NCBI GenBank assembly: GCA_965213525.1
Contig: OZ243889.1
Location: 2,976,001-3,040,000, forward strand
Length of the DNA: 64,000 bases
Direction of reading: 5' to 3'
Source of the DNA: G965213525 sp965213525
GTDB taxonomy: Bacteria > Actinomycetota > Acidimicrobiia > Acidimicrobiales > Poriferisodalaceae
Under the pieces are notes generated by a model. The model saw nothing but the letters and a program-made list of their open reading frames with translations, was not told the origin of the DNA and searched no databases. Shown here piece by piece: positions 27,895 to 36,605 of this stretch; the stretch's first letter is position 1, and the number at the start of each line of letters is the position of its first letter. The translations under genes and the position numbers were made by a program.

Positions 27895-28025
27895 CGATCC
27901 CTCCTCAGTGCTGAGCGTCGATAGATCGACGTACCGAGGGCCTTGACCAGCACTTGCGACAGCGAGCGCAAGGCACCCAAACCTAGCAGCAGGAGGTTGG
28001 GCACCCTACGGTTGCTATTGCGCAT
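27891..28025 (-). CDS. Possible 44-aa small protein
   Basis: ATG 28025 opens a short frame with a basic N terminus, a hydrophobic LLLLGLGAL core and a basic C terminus. It ends in a TGA that overlaps the TTG start of the next gene, which would couple translation. It overlaps the 3' end of the broken lectin frame by 43 bases in another phase, so it may also be the shifted remnant of that gene's end. Weak evidence only. Confidence 0.25.
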   Translation of the reverse strand: MRNSNRRVPNLLLLGLGALRSLSQVLVKALGTSIYRRSALRRDR

Positions 28026-28766
28026 CGATGCTCCAGGCACGTCCACTGCTGTAGCGGAGTCTGATTGGCAAAGGCCGCTCCCTCGACGTCAAGACACTTG
28101 CCCGTGTACATGTTCCTGAATCGAACGACACCGGGACTCGCGTGGCTAATGATGGTAGGAAATTGTACTGCGCCGGCGGCAATCCCGGCCCAGTCCATAC
28201 ATTCGTTCCGCTCGAGCCACCCTCGATCGTTGCAGTTGGCTGTCAGCAAGTCTACGAACCGTGCTCGCAGCCCTCGTCCGACACAGTGTTGCCGAACGAC
28301 GCCCGTCGCAGATCGTAGCAGTAATCATGCGCTTTGCAGGGCACCCTGAAATCCCAGGCGTAGCCTCTGTCAGGGAAGTCCAACCAGTTGATCCAGTTAT
28401 CCAGAGGTCCCGAGCACTCGCCGGTACTCCTTACGAGAACACGGCCGTAGTCGTTGAAGACGTTTGCCTCGTACCCCCACGTCGGAAAGTAGGAATGTCG
28501 GGCGCGAAACATTCCAGGGATTGGGCAAACAGCCGAATCGGCTTGGTCCATATCGAGGAAGGTTGCCGTGTTGGCTGTAGCGCTATAGTCCTGACAGTAG
28601 ACGGATTCATCCCAGGACTGTGCGGCGGCTTGGTCCGGTGAGAGAACCGACCATGTGTAAAGGCCGACCAAACTGAGTGCAAGGGCTAGCGGGATGCGAG
28701 CTACTAACGGGATACGGTCGCTGGTCGCTGGTCGCTGGTCGCTGGTCGCTGGTCGCTGGTCGCCAT
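27983..28766 (-). pseudogene. Secreted phospholipase A2 with ricin-type lectin domain, frameshifted
   Basis: Two frames together resemble one exported enzyme. The first (to 28252) has a signal-peptide-like stretch ending AAAQS and a prokaryotic PLA2 core: CSGPLDNWINWLDFP and CKAHDYCYD with the catalytic His-Asp pair. It stops at 28252 right after DEGCEH. The family continuation FVDLLTANCNDRG...C is found in another frame, restored by adding one base near 28258. The second frame ends with a truncated ricin-B repeat (RNMYTGKCLDVEG, PLQQWTC). The only plausible start, ATG 28766, is itself out of frame because of the 7-base repeats behind it. Confidence 0.65.
28716..28763. repeat. Heptanucleotide tandem repeat at a start codon
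   Basis: Six full copies of GGTCGCT plus a 6-base partial copy lie immediately inside the ATG at 28766 (minus strand). Because 7 is not a multiple of 3, each gain or loss of a copy changes the frame. As sequenced, the ATG frame ends at a TAG at 28704; one more copy, or two fewer, would put it in frame with the phospholipase signal peptide. Confidence 0.85.
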
Positions 28767-28878
28767 TGTGCCCCCCGTGCTGCCCGGGCGGAGCGTAGGT
28801 CCCATCCGAGACGTTGACAAGGCCCGCGTGAGGCTGACGTGGCAGGGTGGGCAGCGTCGAGCGAGGGGGGCAGACGAC

Positions 28879-30114
28879 GTGCGGTTGCCGGACGAGGGGC
28901 TCGGGGTCGACGAGGTCGTCGACGCTCTGGAGGCCAAGCGCAGCAACGACCTGCGCTGGCGGGAGGGTCGGGCGTTCGGCCTGGTGTTCGACGGGGGTCC
29001 GACCGTCCACGAGGTGGCCGAGCGAGTCGCCGTCGCCTTCCTGCACGAGAACGGCCTGAACCCTGCGGTGGTGCCCTCGCTCGCCGAGGTCCAATCCGAG
29101 GTGTGCGCCATGACCGCCGACCTGCTCGGCGCCCCCGACGCCGCCGGGTTCCTCACCTCCGGGGGCACCGAGAGCATCCTCGTGGCCGTCGAGGCCGCCC
29201 GCGAGCGGGCGAAGGCGGAGCGAGGCGTCGAGGCGCCGACGATGGTGCTGGCCGACTCCGCCCACGCTGCGTTTCACAAGGGCGCCCACCTCATGGGCTT
29301 GGAGGTGCGGACCGTGCCCGTCGGCGACGATCTCCGCGCCGATCCCGAGGCCATGGCGGCCGCCGTCGACGACCGCACCGCCCTGGTGGTCGCCTCGGCC
29401 CCGAGCTACCCGCACGGCGTCATCGACCCGGTGCCCAAGATCGCTGCCCTTGCCGCCGGTGTCGGCGCGAGCTGCCACGTCGACGCCTGCATGGGCGGCT
29501 TCGTGCTGCCCTTCGCCGAGCGACTCGGCGAGGACGTGCCCCCGTGGGACCTGCGCGTCGAGGGCGTCACGACCATCTCGGCCGACCTCCACAAGCTCGG
29601 CTACGCCCCCAAGGGCGCCTCGGTGATCCTGCACCGCACCAAGGCGTTGCGCCGCTACCAGACCTTCGCCTTCGACGGCTGGCTCGGCGGGTTCTACGGC
29701 TCGCCCAACCTCCAGGGCACCCGTCCCGGCATGCCGATGGCCACGGCCTGGGCGGTGATGCGCCACCTCGGCGCGCAGGGCTACGTGGAGCTGACCGCCA
29801 CCACCCTGCGGGCCGCCCGGGCGATCCGAGCCGGGGTCGCCGACATCGACGGGCTGACCGTGGTCGGAGATCCCCGCTGGCACCTGCACGCCGTGTCCGG
29901 CACGGGAGGGACCGACGTGTTCGCCGTCGGCGACGCCATGGCGGGCCGGGGGTGGCACCACGACCGCCAGTCCCCGCCCGACGCCCTGCACGCCACCGTC
30001 TCGGCGGGCAACGCCCCCCACGTGGAGGAGTACCTCGACGATCTGCGCCAGGCGGTCAGCGAGGCGGCCTCGACGCCGGTCACCGACCGCTCGACGACCT
30101 ACGCCTCGAGCTAG
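28879..30114 (+). CDS. PLP-dependent decarboxylase/aldolase, S1P-lyase-like
   Basis: 411 aa of the group II decarboxylase / sphingosine-phosphate lyase fold. The PLP lysine is K239 in DLHKLGYAPKGAS, and TSGGTESILVAV and HVDACMGGF are the other cofactor contacts; the APKGAS pattern is closer to S1P lyases than to glutamate decarboxylases. The bacterial substrate is unknown. GTG 28879 is chosen because GAGGGGGG lies 9 bases upstream; the open frame runs further upstream to 28768. The nearby DAG-kinase-like gene would fit a lipid context. Confidence 0.85.
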   Translation: MRLPDEGLGVDEVVDALEAKRSNDLRWREGRAFGLVFDGGPTVHEVAERVAVAFLHENGLNPAVVPSLAEVQSEVCAMTADLLGAPDAAGFLTSGGTESILVAVEAARERAKAERGVEAPTMVLADSAHAAFHKGAHLMGLEVRTVPVGDDLRADPEAMAAAVDDRTALVVASAPSYPHGVIDPVPKIAALAAGVGASCHVDACMGGFVLPFAERLGEDVPPWDLRVEGVTTISADLHKLGYAPKGASVILHRTKALRRYQTFAFDGWLGGFYGSPNLQGTRPGMPMATAWAVMRHLGAQGYVELTATTLRAARAIRAGVADIDGLTVVGDPRWHLHAVSGTGGTDVFAVGDAMAGRGWHHDRQSPPDALHATVSAGNAPHVEEYLDDLRQAVSEAASTPVTDRSTTYASS

Positions 30115-30588
30115 GTGCACCAGGTGCGGGGCGGACGCTCACCGGGGCGTCGGAGGGGTCGGTCATCGGTTCGCCGTGGGGAATGGCAGCGACGCCGCCA
30201 GATCCAAGCCGACCCGTCGACCTGTTGGGAGCTGCTGACCACGACGGCGTGGTGGCCGGTCTGGGGCCCGACGGTGCGCGGCGTCGAGGGGCCGGCGGTC
30301 ATCGGCGCCCACACGACGGGCCGGGTGTTGACGCCGGTGGGGGTGGGCCTCACCTTCGTGGTCACCAGCTACGACGAGGGCCGATCCTGGGGGTGGGAGG
30401 TCGCCGGCGTGCGGGCCACCCACCACCTCGTCGAACCGGCCGGGGGCGGCGCGACCGTCACCTTCGGCGCCCCCTGGTGGGCACCGTGGTACCTGCCGGT
30501 GCTCGAGGTGGCCCTGCGGCGTCTGGCTCACCTCGCCCCGTCGCTCGAGGCCGACCGGCGCCGACACCGGTCCGCCGGCACGACGTGA
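30115..30588 (+). CDS. SRPBCC (START-like) family protein
   Basis: Up to 157 aa. From about residue 25 it fits the SRPBCC/polyketide-cyclase ligand-binding fold: IQADPSTCWELLTTTAWWPVWGPTV, then beta strands and a C-terminal long helix. The ligand is unknown. The start is uncertain: GTG 30115 directly follows the previous stop and GTG 30121 is an alternative. The 3' end overlaps the lipid-kinase start by 4 bases (GTGA). Confidence 0.65.
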   Translation: MHQVRGGRSPGRRRGRSSVRRGEWQRRRQIQADPSTCWELLTTTAWWPVWGPTVRGVEGPAVIGAHTTGRVLTPVGVGLTFVVTSYDEGRSWGWEVAGVRATHHLVEPAGGGATVTFGAPWWAPWYLPVLEVALRRLAHLAPSLEADRRRHRSAGTT

Positions 30589-31490
30589 GCGCGCGCGAAC
30601 GGGGCTTCCTCGTGCTCGCCAACCCCTCGGCGGGCGGCGCCGATGGCGGCGCTGTCGGTCAGGTGCTCACCGTGTTGGCCGAGGCCGGTCCGACCCGCGT
30701 GGTGACCCTCGGCGACGACGCCGACGTCGACGCTGCCCTCGAGGCGACCGCCGAGGGCCTCGAGGGCGCCGTGCCCGTCGTGGTCGGCGGTGACGGGACG
30801 CTGCACCGGGTCGTCGCCCGGATCCACGCCCTCGGGCGATCCGACCTGGCGATCGGCCTCGTGCCCGCCGGCACCGGCAACGATCTCGCCCGGGCGGTGG
30901 GTCTGCCCCTCGAGGCGGCTGAGGCGGCCCGGGCGGTACTGGGGGGCCGCCCCCGGGCCCGTTCGGTCATGACCACCCCCGATGGGTCGCTGGTGGTGTG
31001 CAACGCCATCCACCTGGGCATCGGTCCCGACGCCGTCGACCGGGCCACGACCCTCAAGCCCGCGCTCGGACGCTTCGCCTTCCCCGTGGGCGCCGCCGTC
31101 GCCGCCGCCCGCCTGACGCCCCTGCGGGCTCGACTCCAGGTCGACGGGCGCCCCGTCGGAGGGTCCGCCCACCTGTCGATCATGGTGCTGATCGGCGACG
31201 GCTTCGGCGGGGGCTTCGAGCCAGCCGGGCCGACCGGGTCGGCGCCGTTGCTGCTGGCGGTGCCCGAGGTGACGGCCTTGCGGCGGGTGGTCGCCGTCGT
31301 CGACGCCGCCAGGGGGCGCCTCGATCGTCGGCGCGACGTGGTGAGCGTGACCGGCGCTCGGATCAAGATCTCCGCGATCGACGGTCCGACGCTCACCGCC
31401 GTCGCCGACGGTGAGGTCGTCGAGCTCGCCTCGCCGCTCGTCCTCGAGCATCACCGGGGGGCCTGGCACCTGCTCGTCCCCGACGCCTGA
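30585..31490 (+). CDS. Diacylglycerol kinase-family lipid kinase
   Basis: 301 aa with the DAGK catalytic fold: LANPSAGG at the N terminus, the nucleotide loop VVGGDGTLHRVV and GLVPAGTGNDLARAVG. Such enzymes phosphorylate diacylglycerol or related lipids at the inner membrane face. GTG 30585 overlaps the SRPBCC stop, so translation is coupled. Part of a unit with the S1P-lyase-like gene. Confidence 0.88.
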   Translation: MSARERGFLVLANPSAGGADGGAVGQVLTVLAEAGPTRVVTLGDDADVDAALEATAEGLEGAVPVVVGGDGTLHRVVARIHALGRSDLAIGLVPAGTGNDLARAVGLPLEAAEAARAVLGGRPRARSVMTTPDGSLVVCNAIHLGIGPDAVDRATTLKPALGRFAFPVGAAVAAARLTPLRARLQVDGRPVGGSAHLSIMVLIGDGFGGGFEPAGPTGSAPLLLAVPEVTALRRVVAVVDAARGRLDRRRDVVSVTGARIKISAIDGPTLTAVADGEVVELASPLVLEHHRGAWHLLVPDA

Positions 31491-31568
31491 CCTGCTCGGC
31501 CACGTCGGCCGCCCCGCCTGCGGGCCGAGGTCACCAGCCGGTGGCCGGGCCTGGCCGTGGACCGTGGG

Positions 31569-31937
31569 TCATGGACGGGACCGGTTCTGGTCCACGAGCT
31601 CCTGCAACAGCTCCTGCTGGCGCACCTGCACGACGAGGAACTCGAGCCCGAGACGGAGCCCGATGAGGTAGGCGAGCCCGAACAGGGGGGCGATGACGAG
31701 GGTGACCACGGCCTCGACGCCGCCCTGGGCGAGCCCGGCGATGAGGAACAGGACGGTCAGCAGCGCCAGCACCGCGAACAAGATCGTGTAGATGATCGAG
31801 ATCGCCCGCCGGGTGATCAGCCTGGTGAACTTGAAGTCGAACAGCCCGCTGAACAGACCGGCCGCATCACGGCGGGGACCGCCGCCGTCGGATGCCCCCG
31901 ATCCGGGCCTGGGGTACGGGGGTGGAACGTCTGACAC
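31569..31937 (-). CDS. DUF4282 family membrane protein
   Basis: 122 aa. A proline- and glycine-rich N terminus, the FDFKFTRLITRR motif before the first of two membrane segments (about 46-68 and 76-98) and a polar QVRQQELLQEL tail are typical of DUF4282. Function unknown. GTG 31937 is supported by GAGAGG 7 bases upstream; the longer frame to 32066 overlaps gluQ and is rejected. Confidence 0.8.
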   Translation of the reverse strand: MSDVPPPYPRPGSGASDGGGPRRDAAGLFSGLFDFKFTRLITRRAISIIYTILFAVLALLTVLFLIAGLAQGGVEAVVTLVIAPLFGLAYLIGLRLGLEFLVVQVRQQELLQELVDQNRSRP

Positions 31938-32019
31938 GTCGCGTCCTCTCGCTCGGTTCGCGCTCAGCATCCCTCTCGTCGGTCCCAGATCGGCGACCGT
32001 GGGGGAGCGTTGGGGCCCC

Positions 32020-32943
32020 CTAGTGTTGCTGTTGTCGACGTCCTGGCGTCCAGCGCCACGGCTCACGGGGCAGGCGGGCGGGGTCGAACCTCACCAGCAG
32101 ATCGTCCATCGTGACGGCCTCGCCCGGCTCAGCGAGGCCGAGGCTGTGGGCCAGGCGAGATCGGACCGCCGCCGGGGTGACGCCCTGGGACGCCAGGTCG
32201 CCGAGCGTCGTCGCCCCGTCGCGCTTGGCCAGCCGGGCTCCGGTGGGTCCGAGGACCAGGGGCACGTGGGCGTAGGTCGGTGCCCGCAGGTCGAGGAGGC
32301 GTGCGAGGTGCAGCTGGCGGGGCGTCGACTCGAGGAGGTCGTCGCCCCTGACGACGAGCTCGATGCCCTGAGCCACGTCGTCCACGATGCAGGCCAGGTG
32401 GTAGGCGGCGGTGCCGTCGGCCCGGCGGAGCACGACGTCGTCCACGACGCCCCGGTGGGTGCCAGCAGCCAGGTCGTCGAGCTCCTCGACCGCGCCGGCC
32501 GCTGCCAACCGCAGGGCCGGGGTCCGCCCAGACGCCTCACGGGCCGCCGTCTGGGTGGGGCTCAGGTCCCGGCACGTCCCGGGGTACGCCCCCTCGGGCA
32601 GGCCGCCGTGAGGGGCCACCGCCGCCTCACGGATCTCCCGGCGGGTGCACCAGCACCGGTAGACCAAGCCCCTCCCGCTGAGCTCGGTGATGGCGGCGTC
32701 GTAGCGGTCGGTGCGTTCGGACTGGCGGACGGGATCGCCGTCCCAGTCCAGCCCCAGCGCCTCGAGGTCACGGGACTGGCCCGCGTAGTGCTCGGGACGC
32801 ACCGAGGCGGCGTCGAGGTCGTCGTAGCGCAGCAAGAAGCGGTCCCCGGCGCTGCGGGCGAACAGCCAGGCGACGAGGGCGGTGCGCAGGTTGCCCACGT
32901 GCAGCTCGCCGGTCGGGCTGGGAGCGAAGCGCCCGACGGCCAT
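32020..32943 (-). CDS. gluQ: Glutamyl-Q tRNA(Asp) synthetase
   Basis: 307 aa, a GluRS catalytic core without an anticodon-binding domain. It attaches glutamate to queuosine in tRNA(Asp). Visible: PTGELHVGNLRTAL (HIGH motif, residues 9-22), zinc ligands in CWC near residue 97 and YPGTC, and AKRDGATTL as KMSKS near residue 240. The length is typical of GluQ-RS rather than of full GluRS (about 470-490 aa). Confidence 0.92.
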   Translation of the reverse strand: MAVGRFAPSPTGELHVGNLRTALVAWLFARSAGDRFLLRYDDLDAASVRPEHYAGQSRDLEALGLDWDGDPVRQSERTDRYDAAITELSGRGLVYRCWCTRREIREAAVAPHGGLPEGAYPGTCRDLSPTQTAAREASGRTPALRLAAAGAVEELDDLAAGTHRGVVDDVVLRRADGTAAYHLACIVDDVAQGIELVVRGDDLLESTPRQLHLARLLDLRAPTYAHVPLVLGPTGARLAKRDGATTLGDLASQGVTPAAVRSRLAHSLGLAEPGEAVTMDDLLVRFDPARLPREPWRWTPGRRQQQH

Positions 32944-33069
32944 CGGTCGAGGTTGTCACGCCGGTGCCCTCGACCCGGGTCCCGCATCCAGAACGTGCCT
33001 CGACCTCTCGTCTGACCGACCGGCCCCGGGACAGGGGGGCCACCGGGTGGGGGTGCCTAGCGTGTCGAG

Positions 33070-33489
33070 GTGGATCCGGCCGCCGACGCCGACGCCGACG
33101 CTGAGCCGGCGCCCGATGATCTGCGACGGCTCGGGCGTGCTGATCGCCTTGCGCGCATCGTCGAGCGCGACGGCGCCCGGTGCGTGTGGTGCGGCGTGGA
33201 ATTCGACCGTCGCCGGGTGTGGGCGACGACCGAGCACCTCGTGCCGAGGGTGCGGGGCGGGCCGAGCCGCATCGAGAACGAGGTGGCGGCGTGCGCCTCC
33301 TGCAACGCCCGCCGAGGACACGCCGATCTCGTGACCTGGATCGAGGAGTGCGAGGCGAGGGGGTGGTCACCCGACCGCAGCGCCGTGGTGCGCACGCTGC
33401 GGGCGTTGCAGGACGCCATCGACGCCGAGGGCGGTCACCGCAAGGCCCGGGCGCCGCTGCGTCGGGCGCTGCGCCGCCTCGATCCCTGA
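33070..33489 (+). CDS. HNH endonuclease-like protein
   Basis: 139 aa. An HNH/treble-clef nuclease motif is clear: C38-V-W-C41 and C75-A-S-C78 as zinc ligands, TTEH56 with LVPRVRGGPS as the catalytic strand, and N70. An acidic N-terminal stretch and a basic C-terminal helix flank it. No restriction, phage or defence genes are adjacent, so the role is open. GTG start, ribosome site weak. Confidence 0.8.
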   Translation: MDPAADADADAEPAPDDLRRLGRADRLARIVERDGARCVWCGVEFDRRRVWATTEHLVPRVRGGPSRIENEVAACASCNARRGHADLVTWIEECEARGWSPDRSAVVRTLRALQDAIDAEGGHRKARAPLRRALRRLDP

Positions 33490-33510
33490 GCCGCCCCACC
33501 CGAACAGACG

Positions 33511-33539
33511 TGACCTGCTTCACAGCCCGCCGGTACGCT
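33511..33539 (+). promoter_or_regulatory. Candidate promoter of acyl-CoA synthetase gene
   Basis: TGACCT (33511-33516) and TACGCT (33534-33539) with a 17-base spacer in the 85-base gap before ATG 33575. Spacing is ideal, the -35 match is only partial. Confidence 0.35.
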
Positions 33540-33574
33540 CGGGGGCCTCGCACCGAACGTGAGGGAGCCCGACG

Positions 33575-35104
33575 ATGACGCCCGACATCAGCCTCGGCAA
33601 CTGGCTGGCCCAGCGAGCGCTGCGCTCACCGAAGCGGCGGGCCATCTCCTTCGAGGGTACGACCACCACCTACGCCCAGACCCAGGATCGCGTCGACCGG
33701 GTGGCCGCGGTGCTGCGAGATGGCGGCGTGCGCGCCGGTGACCGGGTCGGCTACCTCGGGCTGAACCACCCCGACTTCCTCCACACGATGTTCGCCGCCT
33801 CTCGCCTCGGGGCGATCTTCGTGCCGTTGAACTTCCGCCTCACCGGGCCAGAGCTGGCGTTCATCATCGGTGACGCCGGCTGCCACACCCTCGTGGCCGA
33901 CGCCGCCCACCAGCCGGTGCTCGACGAGGTCCGCTCGGACCTCGACGTCCGTCGCCTCGTCGGTGTCGAGGGCGCCAACGACGGCTGGGACGACCTCGAC
34001 GCAGCCGTCGCCGCCACCGAGCCGATCGCCAGCCCGGCCCGGGTCGACGCCGGCGACGTGGCGGTCATCATGTACACCTCGGGCACCACCGGGCGACCCA
34101 AGGGGGCGATGCTCACCCACGCCAACTTCTGGTGGAACAACACCAACGCCATGCACACCCTCGACATCCTCGAAGACGACGTGACGCTGGTGTTCGCCCC
34201 GCTGTTCCACATCGGGGGTCTCAACGTCACCACCCTCGCCACCCTCCAGCGGGGCGGCGAGCTCGTGGTGCATCGCAGCTTCGACCCGACCCTCGCCCTC
34301 GAGGACGTGCCCCGCTACGGCATCAGCACCATCTTCGGCGTGCCGGCCATGTTCTTGTTCATCAGCCAGCACCCGGGCTTCGCCTCCGCGGACCTCACGA
34401 GCGTGCGGATGCTGGTGTGCGGCGGCGCGCCGGTCCCCGAGCCGCTGATGAAGCTCTACGCGGGGCGGGGCATCCCCATCAACCAGGGCTACGGGCTCAC
34501 CGAGACGGCCCCGATGGTGACCTTCCTCACCAACGAGTACGGGATGGAGAAGCTCGGTTCGGCCGGGCGGACCCCGCTGTTCGGCGAGGTGAAGATCATC
34601 GACCCCGACATCGGCGCCGCCATCACCGAGCCCGACGCCAAGGGCGAGGTCTGCTACCGGGGGCCCAACACGATGATCGGCTACTGGAACCGCCCCGAGG
34701 CCACGGCCGAGTCGATCGACCCCGAGGGGTGGTTCCACACCGGTGACATGGGCTACCTCGACGCCGACGGCTTCCTCTTCATCGCCGATCGGTTGAAGGA
34801 CATGGTCATCTCCGGCGGGGAGAACGTCTACCCGGCCGAGGTGGAGGCGGTGCTGCTGGACCACCCCTCGGTCACCTCGGTGGCGGTCGTCGGCCTGCCC
34901 GACGAGCGGTGGGGCGAAGCCGTGGTCGCTGTGGCCACCCTGTCCGACGGCGCCGAGCTCACCCTCGACGAGCTGCGCGACTTCGCCGACGACCGGCTCG
35001 CCCGGTTCAAGCTGCCCACCAGCCTGCACGTGGTCGACGAGCTGCCCTACAACGCCTCGGGCAAGGTCCTCAAGCGGGAGCTGCGCGACTCGCTCGGCTC
35101 GTAG
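33575..35104 (+). CDS. Long/medium-chain acyl-CoA synthetase
   Basis: 509 aa of the adenylate-forming superfamily, activating a carboxylic acid with ATP and CoA. Motifs in order: YTSGTTGRPKGA (about 166-177), GYGLTETAP, GWFHTGDMGYLDADGF, DRLKDMVISGGENVYPAEVE and the C-terminal NASGKVLKREL with the catalytic lysine. The acyl substrate cannot be told. GAGGGAG precedes the ATG. The thiolase gene 106 bases downstream suggests a shared beta-oxidation role. Confidence 0.93.
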   Translation: MTPDISLGNWLAQRALRSPKRRAISFEGTTTTYAQTQDRVDRVAAVLRDGGVRAGDRVGYLGLNHPDFLHTMFAASRLGAIFVPLNFRLTGPELAFIIGDAGCHTLVADAAHQPVLDEVRSDLDVRRLVGVEGANDGWDDLDAAVAATEPIASPARVDAGDVAVIMYTSGTTGRPKGAMLTHANFWWNNTNAMHTLDILEDDVTLVFAPLFHIGGLNVTTLATLQRGGELVVHRSFDPTLALEDVPRYGISTIFGVPAMFLFISQHPGFASADLTSVRMLVCGGAPVPEPLMKLYAGRGIPINQGYGLTETAPMVTFLTNEYGMEKLGSAGRTPLFGEVKIIDPDIGAAITEPDAKGEVCYRGPNTMIGYWNRPEATAESIDPEGWFHTGDMGYLDADGFLFIADRLKDMVISGGENVYPAEVEAVLLDHPSVTSVAVVGLPDERWGEAVVAVATLSDGAELTLDELRDFADDRLARFKLPTSLHVVDELPYNASGKVLKRELRDSLGS

Positions 35105-35210
35105 GGGCCCACGGCCACGGCCACGGCCGGGCGTCGCGGCGCAGCGGAGCTGGCATGACCGGGGCGGGGCGACGATGCTGGCGTCCTCGTCATCCGAGGA
35201 GGCCACCGCC

Positions 35211-36425
35211 GTGCCCGAACCCGTCATCGTCGCCACCGCCCGCAGCCCCATCGGGCGGGCCTTCAAGGGCTCGCTGAAGGACGTGCGAGGCGATGACCTC
35301 GCCGCCGACATGGTCACCCGCGCTCTGGACCAGGTGCCCGAGCTGCCCCACGACGAGATCGAGGACGTCATGCTCGGCACCGGCTCGCCCGCCGGCGAGC
35401 AGGGGTACAACGTCGCCCGGGTGGCCGCCGTGCTGGCCGGGCTGGGCGGCGTGCCGGGCATCACGGTCAACCGGTACTGCTCGTCATCGCTGCAGACCAT
35501 CCGCATGGCCGCCCACGCCATCCGCGCCGGGGAGGGAGACGCCTTCGTCGCCGGCGGCGTCGAGATGGTGAGCCGATACCCGCTCGGCGCCGCCGACGGG
35601 CCCGCGGGCACCACCAACGACCGCTTCGCCGACGCCATGGCCCGCACCGCCGAGCGCTCCGGCGGCGGCGGCGACGTGTGGTCAGCTCGCGACGGCCTAC
35701 CCGACATCTACGTCGCCATGGGCCAGACTGCCGAGAACGTCGCCGAGCTGAAGGGCGTGAGCCGAGAGGCCATGGACGACTACGCCCTGTTGAGCCAGCA
35801 GCGCACGGCCGCCGCCATCGACCGTGGGTTCTTCGAGCGCGAGATCGCCCCGGTCACCCTCGGCGACGGCACCGTCGTGAGCGCGGATGACGGCCCCCGG
35901 CCCGACACCACCCGCGACGGCCTCGCCAACCTCAAGCCGGTGTTCCGCCCCGACGGCACCGTCACCGCCGGCAACGCCTGCCCCCTCAACGACGGGGCGG
36001 CGGCGGTGGTGGTGATGAGCGACACCCGCGCCCGTGAGCTCGGCATCACCCCACTCGCCCGCATCATCTCCTCGGCGGTGACCGCCCTGGATCCCGAGAT
36101 CATGGGCCTCGGCCCGGTCGAGGCGTGCCGGCGGGCGCTGGCCCGGGCCGGCATGGCCATCGGCGACATCGACCTCGTGGAGATCAACGAGGCCTTCGCC
36201 GCCCAGGTGCTGCCCTCAGCCGACGAGCTCGGCATCGACATCGAGTCACAGCTCAACGTCAACGGTGGCGCCATCGCCCTCGGTCACCCCTTCGGGATGA
36301 CCGGCGCCCGCATCATGACCACGCTGCTGAACGGCCTGGAGGACGCCGACGCCACGATCGGCCTGGAGTCGATGTGCGTCGGCGGCGGCCAGGGCATGGC
36401 CATGGTCGTCGAACGGCTCCGCTGA
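35211..36425 (+). CDS. Thiolase (acetyl-CoA acyltransferase)
   Basis: 404 aa thiolase. C90 in NRYCSSSLQ is the nucleophile; H359 in ALGHPFGMTGAR and C389 in CVGGGQG complete the site. It cleaves 3-ketoacyl-CoA or condenses acetyl-CoA. GTG 35211 is chosen over ATG 35175 because GAGGAGG lies 8 bases upstream and the product then starts at the conserved PVIVATARSPIG. Confidence 0.93.
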   Translation: MPEPVIVATARSPIGRAFKGSLKDVRGDDLAADMVTRALDQVPELPHDEIEDVMLGTGSPAGEQGYNVARVAAVLAGLGGVPGITVNRYCSSSLQTIRMAAHAIRAGEGDAFVAGGVEMVSRYPLGAADGPAGTTNDRFADAMARTAERSGGGGDVWSARDGLPDIYVAMGQTAENVAELKGVSREAMDDYALLSQQRTAAAIDRGFFEREIAPVTLGDGTVVSADDGPRPDTTRDGLANLKPVFRPDGTVTAGNACPLNDGAAAVVVMSDTRARELGITPLARIISSAVTALDPEIMGLGPVEACRRALARAGMAIGDIDLVEINEAFAAQVLPSADELGIDIESQLNVNGGAIALGHPFGMTGARIMTTLLNGLEDADATIGLESMCVGGGQGMAMVVERLR

Positions 36426-36605
36426 GCTGCGCGGGGCCGTCACCTCCGTTCGTCAGTCGCCACCAGCCTCGGCAGATCCGTGGGCGGCAGCCCGGGAAAG
36501 GTCTCGTGCCGCTACGACGCCGGCCAGCTTGCCGATGGACTCGTGCGAACGATCGTGGCGGCTTCCCTGCCCGCCGAACGACACCGTCCCACCCCCTGGT
36601 CCGGA

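Noticed and set aside
28250..28260. Reading the stop codons in the PLA2 gene as recoding (selenocysteine or programmed shift)
   Set aside because: The interruption is a TAG plus frame change, there is no slippery sequence, and it is not at a catalytic cysteine.
28767..30120. Upstream extension of the phospholipase frame into the decarboxylase gene
   Set aside because: Antisense to a well-supported PLP enzyme; no start codon in this frame lies close to the signal peptide.
36426..36605. Gap between thiolase and gamma-lyase genes as a possible gene
   Set aside because: Convergent stops on both sides, open frames here lack homology and ribosome sites.
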